DNA from: Desulforapulum autotrophicum
GTDB taxonomy: Bacteria; Desulfobacterota; Desulfobacteria; Desulfobacterales; Desulfolunaceae
NCBI GenBank assembly: GCA_020723285.1
Contig: DYJE01000001.1
Span: 124,001-188,000, forward strand
Length of the DNA stretch: 64,000 nucleotides
Direction: 5' to 3'
In this document: positions 36,327 through 44,962 of the stretch, piece after piece
How the letters are laid out: every line of letters begins with the position of its first letter
How positions within the stretch are numbered: the first letter of the stretch is position 1
Program-made: the position numbers and the translations under genes
The notes under the pieces: model-generated
Database searches by the model: none
Told to the model about the DNA's origin: nothing
Seen by the model: the letters and a program-made list of their open reading frames with translations, nothing else

Positions 36327-37708
36327 AACCTGAACTATTTATCAAACGTTCATTCATCAACGCCCCGGCAGAAAAAGTCTTCGACTGGCATGCCAGGGAG
36401 GGAGCCATCCGCCGTCTGAGTCCACCCTGGGCACCTCTTCAGATCATTTCAAAAACCCCAGGGGTTGACACGGGTACACAGGTCCGTCTCAAAATTAAAA
36501 CCGGCCCGGTTTTTTCAGCATGGGACGCGGAACACACCGCCTGTGAACCAGGGCGGATGTTTACCGATTCGCAGATCCGTGGCCCCTTTAAAGTCTGGCG
36601 GCACACCCATCGTTTCACTCCGGATAAAGACGGTTGCATGCTTGAAGACAGCATCGAATTCGCCATGCCTTTTCCTTTGGACAGATCCGGCCTGATTAAC
36701 GCCTATATCCGTAAAGATCTGAATCGAATTTTCAACTACAGACACGCTGTTACACGCCGGGATGTGCCTTTGCATCTGTCCGGAAAATTACCGGGGCCGC
36801 TTAAAATTGCCGTCACAGGATCAAGCGGCCTGATCGGCTCAAACCTTGTCCCGTTTCTCACAACGGGCGGGCATGATGTTTACACTCTGGTTCGACGCTC
36901 TCCGGATCCTGATAAAAAGGAAATATTCTGGAATCCGGAAAAGGGTGTTCTCTCTGAAAAAGACCTCGAAGACTTCGATGCCGTCATTCACCTCGCCGGA
37001 GAAAATATCGGTGAAGTGAGGTGGACGGATGCAATAAAACAACGCCTCACCGATAGCCGGGTCAAAGGAACACGATTGATTGCGGATACCCTGACTCGCC
37101 TGAAAAGACCGCCTTCGGTTTTCCTTTGCGCCTCAGCCATCGGTTTTTACGGAAATACTGGTCTTGATATCGTGGACGAATCAGCGGCAAAGGGTTCCCA
37201 GTATATTTCAGACATGTGTGAAGCATGGGAAGCTGCCTGCGAACCTGCAAGAGTGTCAGGCATAAGGACCGTCAACATGAGGATCGGCGTGGTTCTGTCG
37301 CCTCAGGGCGGGGCATTGTCCAAAGTCCTCACCCTGTTCAAATGTGGGCTTGGGGCAACCATGGGCAACGGTGACCAGTATGTCAGCTGGATATCCCTTG
37401 AAGATACTCTTTGCGCCATTCACCATCTTATGGCTGACAGAACCCTTGATGGACCGGTCAATCTTTCATCACCCAACCCTGTAACCAATTCATATTACAC
37501 AAAAACACTTGCCAAAACGCTTAAAAGACCGGCGTTTTTACGCGTTCCTGAATCGCTGATCCGAGCACGATTCAGCCAAATGGGAGACGAAATCCTCCTG
37601 TCAGGCTCCCGCATTATTCCGTCAAAACTTCTTGACAGCGGCTACACTTTTCTTCACTCTGATCTCACATCCTCATTGACTGAAACCCTAGGAGTGACCG
37701 AGACATGA
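36323..37708 (+). CDS. SRPBCC domain fused to TIGR01777-type epimerase
   Basis: About 461 residues. Residues 1-150 are an SRPBCC/START-like ligand-binding domain ('FIKRSFINAPAEKVFDWHAREGAIRRL', 'WRHTHRF'). From about 152 a short-chain dehydrogenase-like domain of the YfcH/TIGR01777 group follows: 'AVTGSSGLIGSNLV' for NAD(P), 'IHLAGENIG', 'SAIGFYGN' and 'RIGVVLSPQGGAL'. The same two-domain architecture is known in several bacterial groups. Substrate unknown. The ATG at 36323 overlaps the sfsA stop; no other start is needed. The end overlaps the next gene by ATGA. Confidence 0.87.
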   Translation: MKPELFIKRSFINAPAEKVFDWHAREGAIRRLSPPWAPLQIISKTPGVDTGTQVRLKIKTGPVFSAWDAEHTACEPGRMFTDSQIRGPFKVWRHTHRFTPDKDGCMLEDSIEFAMPFPLDRSGLINAYIRKDLNRIFNYRHAVTRRDVPLHLSGKLPGPLKIAVTGSSGLIGSNLVPFLTTGGHDVYTLVRRSPDPDKKEIFWNPEKGVLSEKDLEDFDAVIHLAGENIGEVRWTDAIKQRLTDSRVKGTRLIADTLTRLKRPPSVFLCASAIGFYGNTGLDIVDESAAKGSQYISDMCEAWEAACEPARVSGIRTVNMRIGVVLSPQGGALSKVLTLFKCGLGATMGNGDQYVSWISLEDTLCAIHHLMADRTLDGPVNLSSPNPVTNSYYTKTLAKTLKRPAFLRVPESLIRARFSQMGDEILLSGSRIIPSKLLDSGYTFLHSDLTSSLTETLGVTET

Positions 37709-38832
37709 GCAACCGCCTTAAAACACTGTTCCTGATTCTGATGACTACAGCTCTCGGATTTGGCTTTCTCCACCAGTTTTTCGGGTCCGTGACCCTCAAC
37801 TTTGACAGACTCCACATTTTTCTGTTCAATCTCTGTTCCGGCGGGACCCTGGTTCTTTATCACACTGAAAATCTTAAACGTCTGTCACCTAAGTCCACAA
37901 CCTTTTTATGCCTGTCCATTGTATATGCCGTTTTCGCTTTTCTTGAACTTTATGTTGCTGCGGTGGCCTGTTCCCTTTTGCTCTTCGTGATAGTGGAATC
38001 TGTGAGAATCCGGCGATTTTCTTTTTTCCCATGGAATTTCTTTGATCATCGAGCCCCTGTTTCTGAAAAATTCAATCAGGCCTCTCTGCTTTGTCTGAGC
38101 ATGGGGCTCCTGATTTCGTCCGCTGTGATCATCAACAACGAATACATGAAACTCATCACCATCCCCAAACTCAAACTTGACACGTTCTTTCTCGGTTTTT
38201 CATTTCCATTGTCCCTGATCACCATGTCGGTGATGTTCGCCATCATGAAGCCGGACAAGAAAAACATCGGAATCTTTATCCGCAATCTCTGTTTCTGGAC
38301 TGTGAATCTGGGAGTCATCATCTTTTTTCTGTTCATCCTCATGGAAAAACTCTTTCCCCAGGTGATTGTGACCTCTCTTCTGTTCGCCGCCGTGGTGACC
38401 ATTCTCTTCCTGTTTCTCAATCATGTGGATCATATCCAGCAAAAAAATTTTCTGACATCCGGTATGTTTTTTCTTCTTTACACCGCCATTACCGGCATCG
38501 CCTATATCATCATCGAATTTTATCCGGATTACTATGCTCAGAGCTCCAAACTGTTATTGAAGCTCCACTCCTTTGCATCTCTTTACGGATGGAACCTGAG
38601 CGGGCTCGCCGTGATCATCCGCTACGAGGATTTTCCCATCCGTCTTCATTCACGCCATCTAATTTTTGCTCACTGGGTCATTGTGGCCTTTCTTGCTCCC
38701 ATGGGATACTATATGGGCGTTTTTTCCTTTATCGCTGTCGCAGGGTATTTTCTTCTGTTGTATATTCTCTTTTTTACAAGAACCAAAAACAATGATGGGA
38801 TTTCTGCCCCCATCCAAAAGGTATCTGAATGA
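37705..38832 (+). CDS. Polytopic integral membrane protein of unknown function
   Basis: 375 residues with about ten hydrophobic segments spread over the whole chain (for example 'LFLILMTTALGFGFLH' and 'LNLGVIIFFLFILM'-like stretches), no soluble domain and no signal for a known transporter. 'SFASLYGWNLSGLAVIIR' near residue 295 contains the only unusual motif. Both ends overlap neighbours by ATGA, so it is part of the sfsA operon. I do not recognise the family. Confidence 0.75.
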   Translation: MSNRLKTLFLILMTTALGFGFLHQFFGSVTLNFDRLHIFLFNLCSGGTLVLYHTENLKRLSPKSTTFLCLSIVYAVFAFLELYVAAVACSLLLFVIVESVRIRRFSFFPWNFFDHRAPVSEKFNQASLLCLSMGLLISSAVIINNEYMKLITIPKLKLDTFFLGFSFPLSLITMSVMFAIMKPDKKNIGIFIRNLCFWTVNLGVIIFFLFILMEKLFPQVIVTSLLFAAVVTILFLFLNHVDHIQQKNFLTSGMFFLLYTAITGIAYIIIEFYPDYYAQSSKLLLKLHSFASLYGWNLSGLAVIIRYEDFPIRLHSRHLIFAHWVIVAFLAPMGYYMGVFSFIAVAGYFLLLYILFFTRTKNNDGISAPIQKVSE

Positions 38833-39653
38833 AAACAAAAAACATCATTCATCTCTCAACGTCCCGGCTTAAAGAATACATTGAAAGCCACAACGAGAAA
38901 GAATACGCCATCATCGACGTGAGACAGCCTGAAGAATATTATGAAAGTCACATCCCTGGAGCCCGACTGATTCCATTTACAACGCTTGGAACACGCATCA
39001 CCAAGTTGCCCGAAGACATGGACCTGATCTTCACCTGCCGTTCGGGTGCACGCTCAAAGGCTGCGGCAGCACTTGCTTATGACATCCTTGAGCGACCCGG
39101 AAAAATATTCAACCATGAAGGCGGAATATTGGCCTGGAACGATAAAACCCTTCACGATTTCCCCAAAGTCCAGGCCCTTGGACCGAAAAACGACTTTGAA
39201 GAGATGCTGCTCGCTGCTATAGACCTTGAAAAGGGTGCCTGGAACTTCTACAAGTCCATACTTGCAAAATTCCCCCATGAACCTTTCAGCCATGCCATTG
39301 AGTATTTGTCTCTTGCCGAATCAGATCACGCCGAAGCTCTTTACCGCATTCTCGTCACACGGAAAAACGATATTCCGGAATTCGACACACTCTTTCTTGG
39401 CATGAAGGGTGATATTCTCGAAGGCGGCATCACACTTTCCGACGCTCTATCCAGGCTTGATCTGATCAAAGAAGCCCAGCCCCTTGCCATACTCGATATG
39501 GCGCTGGATATCGAATACGCCGCCTTCGATCTTTACAGGAGCGGGGCTGATCTTGTCGATGAACCGGATATCAAAAAAACACTTTACGGCATTGCCAATG
39601 GAGAGAAAAACCACATGAAAAAACTGTCCGAAGCATTCAGTTATCTGACATGA
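38829..39653 (+). CDS. Rhodanese-ferritin-like fusion protein
   Basis: 274 residues. Residues about 1-115 form a rhodanese domain: 'IIDVRQPEEYYESHIPGARLIP' region and the active-site loop 'TCRSGARSK' with its Cys. From about 125 a ferritin/rubrerythrin-like bundle follows with possible diiron ligands 'AIDLEKGAWNFY', 'LAESDHAEAL', 'ALDIEYAAFDLY' and 'ANGEKNHMKKL'. Rhodaneses move sulfane sulfur; the second domain suggests peroxide or iron chemistry. The pair in one chain points to sulfur-transfer under oxidative stress in a sulfidogen, which is inference. Last gene of the sfsA unit. Confidence 0.87.
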   Translation: MKTKNIIHLSTSRLKEYIESHNEKEYAIIDVRQPEEYYESHIPGARLIPFTTLGTRITKLPEDMDLIFTCRSGARSKAAAALAYDILERPGKIFNHEGGILAWNDKTLHDFPKVQALGPKNDFEEMLLAAIDLEKGAWNFYKSILAKFPHEPFSHAIEYLSLAESDHAEALYRILVTRKNDIPEFDTLFLGMKGDILEGGITLSDALSRLDLIKEAQPLAILDMALDIEYAAFDLYRSGADLVDEPDIKKTLYGIANGEKNHMKKLSEAFSYLT

Positions 39654-39761
39654 TCCTTTTTTTCATGTATTACTTCATCAAAAAATGGTAAAAAGATCGT
39701 ATTGAAAACACAAACAAACCAAACCCTGACTATTTTAACCGATAAAGGAGACATTTCTGCC

Positions 39762-40367
39762 ATGCTGAAAAAAGGGATCTTCTTGTTTGCCGCCTGTATT
39801 GTTGTCATCATTGCCGGTTGCCAGACCATTGCTACCAAGCGTGTTGAAACCGATTCCGTAACGGATGTGGGTGATAAATGGAACGATACCGATTCACGAC
39901 TCGTTGCCGAAGAAATGATTCAAGACGCCCTTGAAAGACCTTGGCTGAAACAGTTCAAGCAAAGCAATAAACAAAAAAACCCCACGGTCATCATCGGCTC
40001 GGTGAAAAACAGAAGCCACGAACACATCAACGTCCAGACATTTGTCAGAGATCTTGAACGTGCCCTGTTAAACTCCGGAGAAGTTGAATTTGTCGCCGGG
40101 AAATCCGAACGCGATGAAATCAGAGACGAACGTTTCGACCAGGCCTCAAACTCCTCCGAAGATACGGCGAAATTCGACGGTGAAGAAGTCGGTGCGGATT
40201 TCATGCTCAAAGGCGAACTCAACAGCATCGTGAACCGCGACGGGGGAAAAGCTGTCAAATTCTACCAGATTAACCTCACACTCATCGATATTTCAAAAAA
40301 CAAAAAAGTTTGGATTGGCGAGAAAAAAATAAAAAAATTGATCAGCCAGAGCCGAATCAGATTTTAA
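39762..40367 (+). CDS. LpoB-like penicillin-binding-protein activator lipoprotein
   Basis: About 201 residues. Signal peptide with lipobox 'VVIIAGC' (Cys about 20), so it is lipidated. The folded part 'VIIGSVKNRSHEHINVQTFVRDLERALLNSG', then 'DFMLKGELNSIVN' and 'KAVKFYQINLTLIDISKNKKVWIGEKKIKK', matches LpoB/COG3417. In E. coli LpoB spans the periplasm from the outer membrane to switch on PBP1b. The start at 39762 begins the signal peptide; an AAAGGAG lies 11 bases upstream. The next gene is COG3014-like, a common companion of LpoB genes. It may instead serve another secretion or assembly system. Confidence 0.85.
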   Translation: MLKKGIFLFAACIVVIIAGCQTIATKRVETDSVTDVGDKWNDTDSRLVAEEMIQDALERPWLKQFKQSNKQKNPTVIIGSVKNRSHEHINVQTFVRDLERALLNSGEVEFVAGKSERDEIRDERFDQASNSSEDTAKFDGEEVGADFMLKGELNSIVNRDGGKAVKFYQINLTLIDISKNKKVWIGEKKIKKLISQSRIRF

Positions 40368-40402
40368 TAACCAGAAAATAGTTATTAATTTACCCGATAA
40401 GA

Positions 40403-40434
40403 TCTGGAAAACCTGAACATTCAGGTCTTCCAGA
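40403..40434 (+). repeat. Long hairpin between the LpoB- and COG3014-like genes
   Basis: TCTGGAAaACCTG pairs with CAGGTcTTCCAGA with one mismatch and a six-base loop. No T-run follows, so it may regulate relative expression of the two genes rather than end transcription. Confidence 0.5.
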
Positions 40435-40465
40435 CGATTCCGGCAAACAACCAGGTGGGGGAACC

Positions 40466-41770
40466 ATGAATAAATTCGCCGTAATCTTCTTAATTCTTTT
40501 TATTGTGTCGGGCTGCGCGCCTCAATTCAATTATTCAGCTTTGCAAAACTCCATGGCTTCAGGGAATTGTCCGGGATCCGTGGAATTAATGAAGAATTCC
40601 AAGCTTACTTACGGCGATAAAGCCCTGCTGCTTCATATGCTTGATTCAGGCATGATCCATTTTCAATGTGGAAATACCAAAGAAGCCACGGCTTTTTTTC
40701 AGGATGCTGACACTCTTGCCCAAGAACTCTGGACAAAAAGTCTGACAAAAGAAGCGGCTTCGTATGTGACCAACGATTTCATTCTTCCCTACCGGGGCGA
40801 GGATTTCGAAAGGGCCATGATCAGCCTGTTCTCCGCTTTTTCGTACATCAAAATGGGCGAATACGACGAAGCCATGGCAGACTGCCGTCGTCTTGACACC
40901 ATCCTGACGGAATACAACAGCAAGTACGAAAAAAAGAATGTTTACAAAGAAGACGCACTTGGACGATACCTCAGTGGCATTCTGTCCGAAGCAGACAAAG
41001 AGTACAGTGAGGCTTACATTTACTATTATGAAGCATTCAAAGCCTTTAAGAATTACAACCAGGCTTATGGAACTGTGACTCCCAAATACCTTTTTGAAGA
41101 TCTTAAGAGGGTTTCGGCACCGGCTGACCGTGAAAACGAATTGAAATCCATTATTTCAAATCCATCAAGGATGAAATACGTTGATCATCAAACCGCAAAA
41201 AAATTAGGAAAAATCATCCTGATTCATCTCAATGGGAAAGCCCCGATAAAAGTCGAAAACAAATTCAGCGTCGTCACAGCAACCGGCCCCATCAGCATCG
41301 CTTTTCCTGATTTTGTTTCTTCACCACCCTCCTGTCATTCAAGCCGGATGGTTTTAAAATCGAACCAGAATACCATTGTGGAAGAATCTGTTCTGTTTGA
41401 AGACATCAACGGCATTGCCCTCAAGGACCTGGCTGACAGAAAAGTGAGAATTACAGCTAAAGCCATCGCACGTGCCGTGGCCAAACAAGTGGTTGTCCAG
41501 GCCAGCGCCAACGAAATGGAAAAGCATTACGGCCCCATGGCAGGTCTTATGGCCAATATTGCAGGCAATGTTGCGGCAAGCGCCCTTGAAAAAGCGGATA
41601 CTCGATCCTGGAGAACACTGCCGGGTGAAATATACATCGCCCGTTCTTTCGTGCCAGCCGGCCAATATGAAGTATCAGTAGAAAATTGTCATGGCGGTCA
41701 GCACACGCTGGAACCTGTAACAGTCAAGGCCGGTGAAACCAAATTCATATTCTATGATACCATTTACTAA
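40466..41770 (+). CDS. COG3014-like lipoprotein
   Basis: 434 residues. Signal peptide ending 'LFIVSGCAPQ', a good lipobox. A TPR-like helical region (about 50-210; 'GEYDEAMADCRRLDTIL', 'EYSEAYIYYYEAFKA') is followed by a domain with 'IILIHLNGKAPIKVE' and 'AKAIARAVAKQVV', as in COG3014 proteins, which stand beside LpoB genes in many Gram-negatives. No catalytic residues are evident. AGGTGGGGG precedes the start. Probably a periplasm-facing outer-membrane lipoprotein of unknown role. Confidence 0.82.
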   Translation: MNKFAVIFLILFIVSGCAPQFNYSALQNSMASGNCPGSVELMKNSKLTYGDKALLLHMLDSGMIHFQCGNTKEATAFFQDADTLAQELWTKSLTKEAASYVTNDFILPYRGEDFERAMISLFSAFSYIKMGEYDEAMADCRRLDTILTEYNSKYEKKNVYKEDALGRYLSGILSEADKEYSEAYIYYYEAFKAFKNYNQAYGTVTPKYLFEDLKRVSAPADRENELKSIISNPSRMKYVDHQTAKKLGKIILIHLNGKAPIKVENKFSVVTATGPISIAFPDFVSSPPSCHSSRMVLKSNQNTIVEESVLFEDINGIALKDLADRKVRITAKAIARAVAKQVVVQASANEMEKHYGPMAGLMANIAGNVAASALEKADTRSWRTLPGEIYIARSFVPAGQYEVSVENCHGGQHTLEPVTVKAGETKFIFYDTIY

Positions 41771-41851
41771 TCACCATTTAACTTTGTAACAGTTTGAAAT
41801 AGTTCATTCTGTACATATGTGAAACTGAATAACATTCTGGAGCCATTATTT

Positions 41852-43012
41852 ATGAAAAAAATTTCATGCCTCATTGTTGCCGCAGCTTTCATTTTTTCTT
41901 CCTGTGTCAGCGCGCCTGTTGCAAAAAAAGAAACACGGTCTGTAAAAAATCAGCATGAACGAGCCAAATCCGCTTTCGATGAACTTGAAGAAAAACCATC
42001 GAATGATACACCTTCAGAAGAAATTCCAGTTAAAAAACCGGCCCCTCCGGTTACGACGTCAAAAAAACCACCCAAAGCTGTAGAAAAACCCGTTTCAGTT
42101 CCACCACCAGTGACCATCACCGAAGAAAAAATTGATTTTTCGTCCTCACGATATCTTACGGCAAAAGGTTACGGTTCATCGAAACCTGAATCCATCATTC
42201 ATGCCAAGGCAGAACTATCCAATATCTTTCAGGCAAAAATATCAAGTGACGTGACGTCTAAAGTAAAACAGGTGACAGACTCCATTAAAGGAAACTCATA
42301 CAGCAAATCCCTTGAATCTCAGATTCAGGTTGTCTCCGATATCGAACTTGAAGGTCTTCAGATCGGTGAAACACAGAAAGAACGAAGCGAATATGTAACT
42401 GTGGCCGCTCTTGACAAGACGAAAGCCAAAGAGAAATGGGAAAGAGACATCAACAAAGTCGATACGGAAATTGATGTTCTTCTCAATAAATCCAACTCTT
42501 CCCGCAGTAAAATCCAAAAACTCCTTCCTCTCAAAAAGGTTCTTGAACTTTGGGTTGTCAGGGAAGTGACCATCAGCCGTCTCCGGGTGATCGGTTACGC
42601 TTCGGAGTTCGAAAGAAAAGATCTCAAAAACATTTTACAGACCATATCCGACATTAAATCAAATATGCTGATCGATATTGATGTTTCCGGTTCCCTGGGC
42701 CAGGCAGTTCGAGATAAAGTCGCAGAAATTTTAACGGACAATGGATTCAAAATTGGTGATTTTGAATCCAAATCCGATGTGACCATATCCGGCTCAGTAA
42801 AAACCGACGAGGTAAAAAACAACAATCCAAGATTCAAATTTGCACGGGCCACTGTGTCATTGAACATCATCGATTCTCAGTCAAAAAGCCAGGTTGGTCA
42901 GGTTTCTGAAAATGACAGGGGCGCAGGACTGAATGTTGAAGAAGCGACTCACCAGTCCATCAAGAAGGTTTCCGAAAAAGTTTCCGAGAAACTGATTCAG
43001 TATTTCAATTGA
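41852..43012 (+). CDS. LPP20-like lipoprotein with Pro-rich linker
   Basis: About 386 residues. Lipobox 'AAFIFSSC'. A flexible Lys/Pro-rich stretch (about 50-100) leads to a LPP20-type domain ('YLTAKGYGSSKPESIIHAKAEL', about 110-140) with coiled 'KTKAKEKWERDINKVD'. A second domain after residue 240 ('LIDIDVSGSLGQAVRDKVAEIL', 'ARATVSLNIIDSQSKSQVGQ') looks like a lipoprotein beta-sandwich, similar in kind to FlgT/LPP20-associated domains. The ATG at 41852 starts the signal peptide. It is the last gene of the rightward lipoprotein set. Confidence 0.78.
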   Translation: MKKISCLIVAAAFIFSSCVSAPVAKKETRSVKNQHERAKSAFDELEEKPSNDTPSEEIPVKKPAPPVTTSKKPPKAVEKPVSVPPPVTITEEKIDFSSSRYLTAKGYGSSKPESIIHAKAELSNIFQAKISSDVTSKVKQVTDSIKGNSYSKSLESQIQVVSDIELEGLQIGETQKERSEYVTVAALDKTKAKEKWERDINKVDTEIDVLLNKSNSSRSKIQKLLPLKKVLELWVVREVTISRLRVIGYASEFERKDLKNILQTISDIKSNMLIDIDVSGSLGQAVRDKVAEILTDNGFKIGDFESKSDVTISGSVKTDEVKNNNPRFKFARATVSLNIIDSQSKSQVGQVSENDRGAGLNVEEATHQSIKKVSEKVSEKLIQYFN

Positions 43013-43030
43013 TCCTATCGTCTGGCAAAC

Positions 43031-43066
43031 AAAAAGCCCTCTTTAAAAAAGAGGGCTTTTTTATTT
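43031..43066. terminator. Bidirectional terminator between convergent lipoprotein sets
   Basis: AAAAAGCCCTC pairs with GAGGGCTTTTT; A-run on the left, TTTTTTATTTT on the right. It serves both the LPP20-like gene (43012) and the convergent CsgG-like gene (43096). Confidence 0.93.
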
Positions 43067-43095
43067 TATCAAAAATAATGTATCGCCGTTTTTTA

Positions 43096-43728
43096 TTATT
43101 TAACGTTACTCATTTTATTCGATTTTTTGACTATGGTTTTGATAAAATCACTGGCGGCCTTGTTGGCGTATTTCAGGACATCACAGGAGCATCCGTACAT
43201 AAAATCATCTTTAAGACCGGTGGATTTGGTTAATGAACCTGTCCAGATGATCTCTCCAGTTTCAATGTCAATGGCTTTGACAGCAAAACTGATGGACGTA
43301 CATTTTGATGGTTTATCGGGTTTTTCATGATTCTGGAACAGAGCGTTTTGAAATGTTCTCAATTTTCCGATGATCATGATATCGGAATTGGTGAGTTTGC
43401 CAATCTGCTTCCGCTGATTGGGGTCCACATCACCTTCGTACGAAAATTTCAACTCATCCAAAGCACTTTGGATGTTTCGTCTGTCAACGACTTTAAAACC
43501 GGCACCGATGAATTCTGTCTCGAATGCATCGGTCATGGCATCTACGGCATTATAACCAAGATCAGAAGAGCGCGCTTCCCTTTTATCCTGAAACGGTAAT
43601 ATGGCGTATGTACCTTTTGAAGTATTGAGCTCAGACTTTCCCACGGTGACATTTATCGAGCGTTCCAAAAGAAAACAACCCGATACAGTTATAATCATTA
43701 AAAAACATGCAATACCGTTACGTATCAT
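43096..43728 (-). CDS. CsgG-like lipoprotein
   Basis: About 210 residues. Signal peptide with lipobox 'IITVSGC'. The mature chain, 'YAILPFQDKREARSSDLGYNAVDAMTDAFETEFIGAGFKVVDRRNIQSAL', shows the CsgG/LpoB/TolB-like fold; further on are 'DIMIIGKLR' and 'KAIDIETGEIIWTGSL'. CsgG forms the curli secretion pore, but this short version lacks the pore-forming long hairpins as far as I can see, so an accessory role is more likely. The start at 43728 overlaps the upstream LPP20-like stop (ATGA). Last gene of the leftward set. Confidence 0.8.
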   Translation of the reverse strand: MIRNGIACFLMIITVSGCFLLERSINVTVGKSELNTSKGTYAILPFQDKREARSSDLGYNAVDAMTDAFETEFIGAGFKVVDRRNIQSALDELKFSYEGDVDPNQRKQIGKLTNSDIMIIGKLRTFQNALFQNHEKPDKPSKCTSISFAVKAIDIETGEIIWTGSLTKSTGLKDDFMYGCSCDVLKYANKAASDFIKTIVKKSNKMSNVK

Positions 43729-44114
43729 TCCGTCACCATCCAGACATAGATTTCTTCTGATTTGGGATCTTTCCATGTTTCTTTGATGACAGCCTTCACC
43801 ACCTGCCCCTCCACGGTTTGAAAACTGTAGCTTTCCACTGAGCTCCCGCCGCCTGCACCGGATTTGGTTCCAACAAGAGCGACGTTGTTAACTTTTACAC
43901 CGAGTTGCAGAGCAATTTCATCGATTGCGCGTTTAATGGCAAGGGAACGCTGTGCGTTCACACCATTAACATGCATACCGCAGACACCAATGCCTGCGAC
44001 TTTACCAGACACACTGGAATTATGAATCCAGGAAGGTTTGTTAATGGGTTGAACCGTTACACAGGAAACAAACAAAAGACAGAACAATACCATGAAATAA
44101 GCTTTGAATTTCAC
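43725..44114 (-). CDS. Short LPP20-like lipoprotein
   Basis: About 129 residues. Lipobox 'LLFVSC'. LPP20-type sequence 'VAGIGVCGMHVNGVNAQRSLAIKRAIDEIALQLGVKV' and 'EIYVWMV' at the end. I chose GTG 44114 because GGGGAGG stands 5 bases before it. The ORF ends at the window's neighbour by ATGA overlap. The Cys in GVCGM is unusual for the family. Function unknown; some LPP20 homologues (FlgP) help the flagellar motor. Confidence 0.8.
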   Translation of the reverse strand: MKFKAYFMVLFCLLFVSCVTVQPINKPSWIHNSSVSGKVAGIGVCGMHVNGVNAQRSLAIKRAIDEIALQLGVKVNNVALVGTKSGAGGGSSVESYSFQTVEGQVVKAVIKETWKDPKSEEIYVWMVTE

Positions 44115-44223
44115 TCGGACCTCCCCCACTTGAAACAACAAAAAAGACATTCAGGGTGGCGGGCACCACCCTGGCATGTCTTTCTTCAAGATTATAATAC
44201 GTGATCGACGTCAGGCACTAAAA

Positions 44224-44808
44224 TCAATCTGCAGCCGCATCGGCTTTTGCTTCACCAAATTCTTTTTCAATTTCTTTTTCAAGTTCTTCGTGACCCTTTT
44301 TGGCCTGGAATTTCTGCCACAGAGCCTGGTCGTTTTTCATGCTTGTGATGGCAGCAGATTTCATGGCATCGGCGACCTGGGTTACCACTTCAGGATTAAC
44401 CGCCACAAGAACATGAAGTTCGTTGTTTTTCTCATCAAGGAAAACTTTTTTGATCTGTGACCCTGAAAGATCGACTTTAGATACTTGTTTTGAAACGTTG
44501 GTGAACACTTTGTCAACGGTCTGAGCATCGCCGACGCCAGTGGTTTCAGTGAAATTTTTCACCATGTTTTTGACTCTTACATTCAAGGTACGGGAAATTT
44601 CATCACGTGCGTTGGCAGCTGCTTCAATGCGCGCCGTCTGCATTCCGGCAGGACCAACTTTTGCAGAACCGATACCTGAAATTCCACCTTCGGGAGGATT
44701 CAGAACCCATTCAGGAAGATTTGAAGAAGGTTTACTTGCAGTTTTGCATCCCGTCACAGCAACACAAGCAACTGCCAGTACTGCCATAATCACTATAATT
44801 TTTTTCAT
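44224..44808 (-). CDS. LPP20-like lipoprotein
   Basis: About 194 residues. Lipobox 'VACVAVTGC'. 'LPEWVLNPPEGGISGIGSAKVGPAGMQTARIEAAANARDEI' is the classic LPP20 opening (WV.NPP..GI.GIG.A), followed by 'LNVRVKNMVKNF' and a C-terminal acidic helix. The start at ATG 44808 is set by AAAGGAG 7 bases upstream and the signal peptide. It is separated from the next lipoprotein gene by about 110 bases. Likely periplasm-facing, with no catalytic residues. Confidence 0.87.
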   Translation of the reverse strand: MKKIIVIMAVLAVACVAVTGCKTASKPSSNLPEWVLNPPEGGISGIGSAKVGPAGMQTARIEAAANARDEISRTLNVRVKNMVKNFTETTGVGDAQTVDKVFTNVSKQVSKVDLSGSQIKKVFLDEKNNELHVLVAVNPEVVTQVADAMKSAAITSMKNDQALWQKFQAKKGHEELEKEIEKEFGEAKADAAAD

Positions 44809-44962
44809 ACCGTCTTTCTCCTTTTTATAGATTAATATTCTGCAAAGACACCTTTGCACAACCAACTCCAGCAACATGAACCATCTCAGTTTCTGCAGTA
44901 TCTTGACCTGTAAATAATGGCTTATTACTTTCGAAAATCCCAACAAAAGTCAACACGAAACA

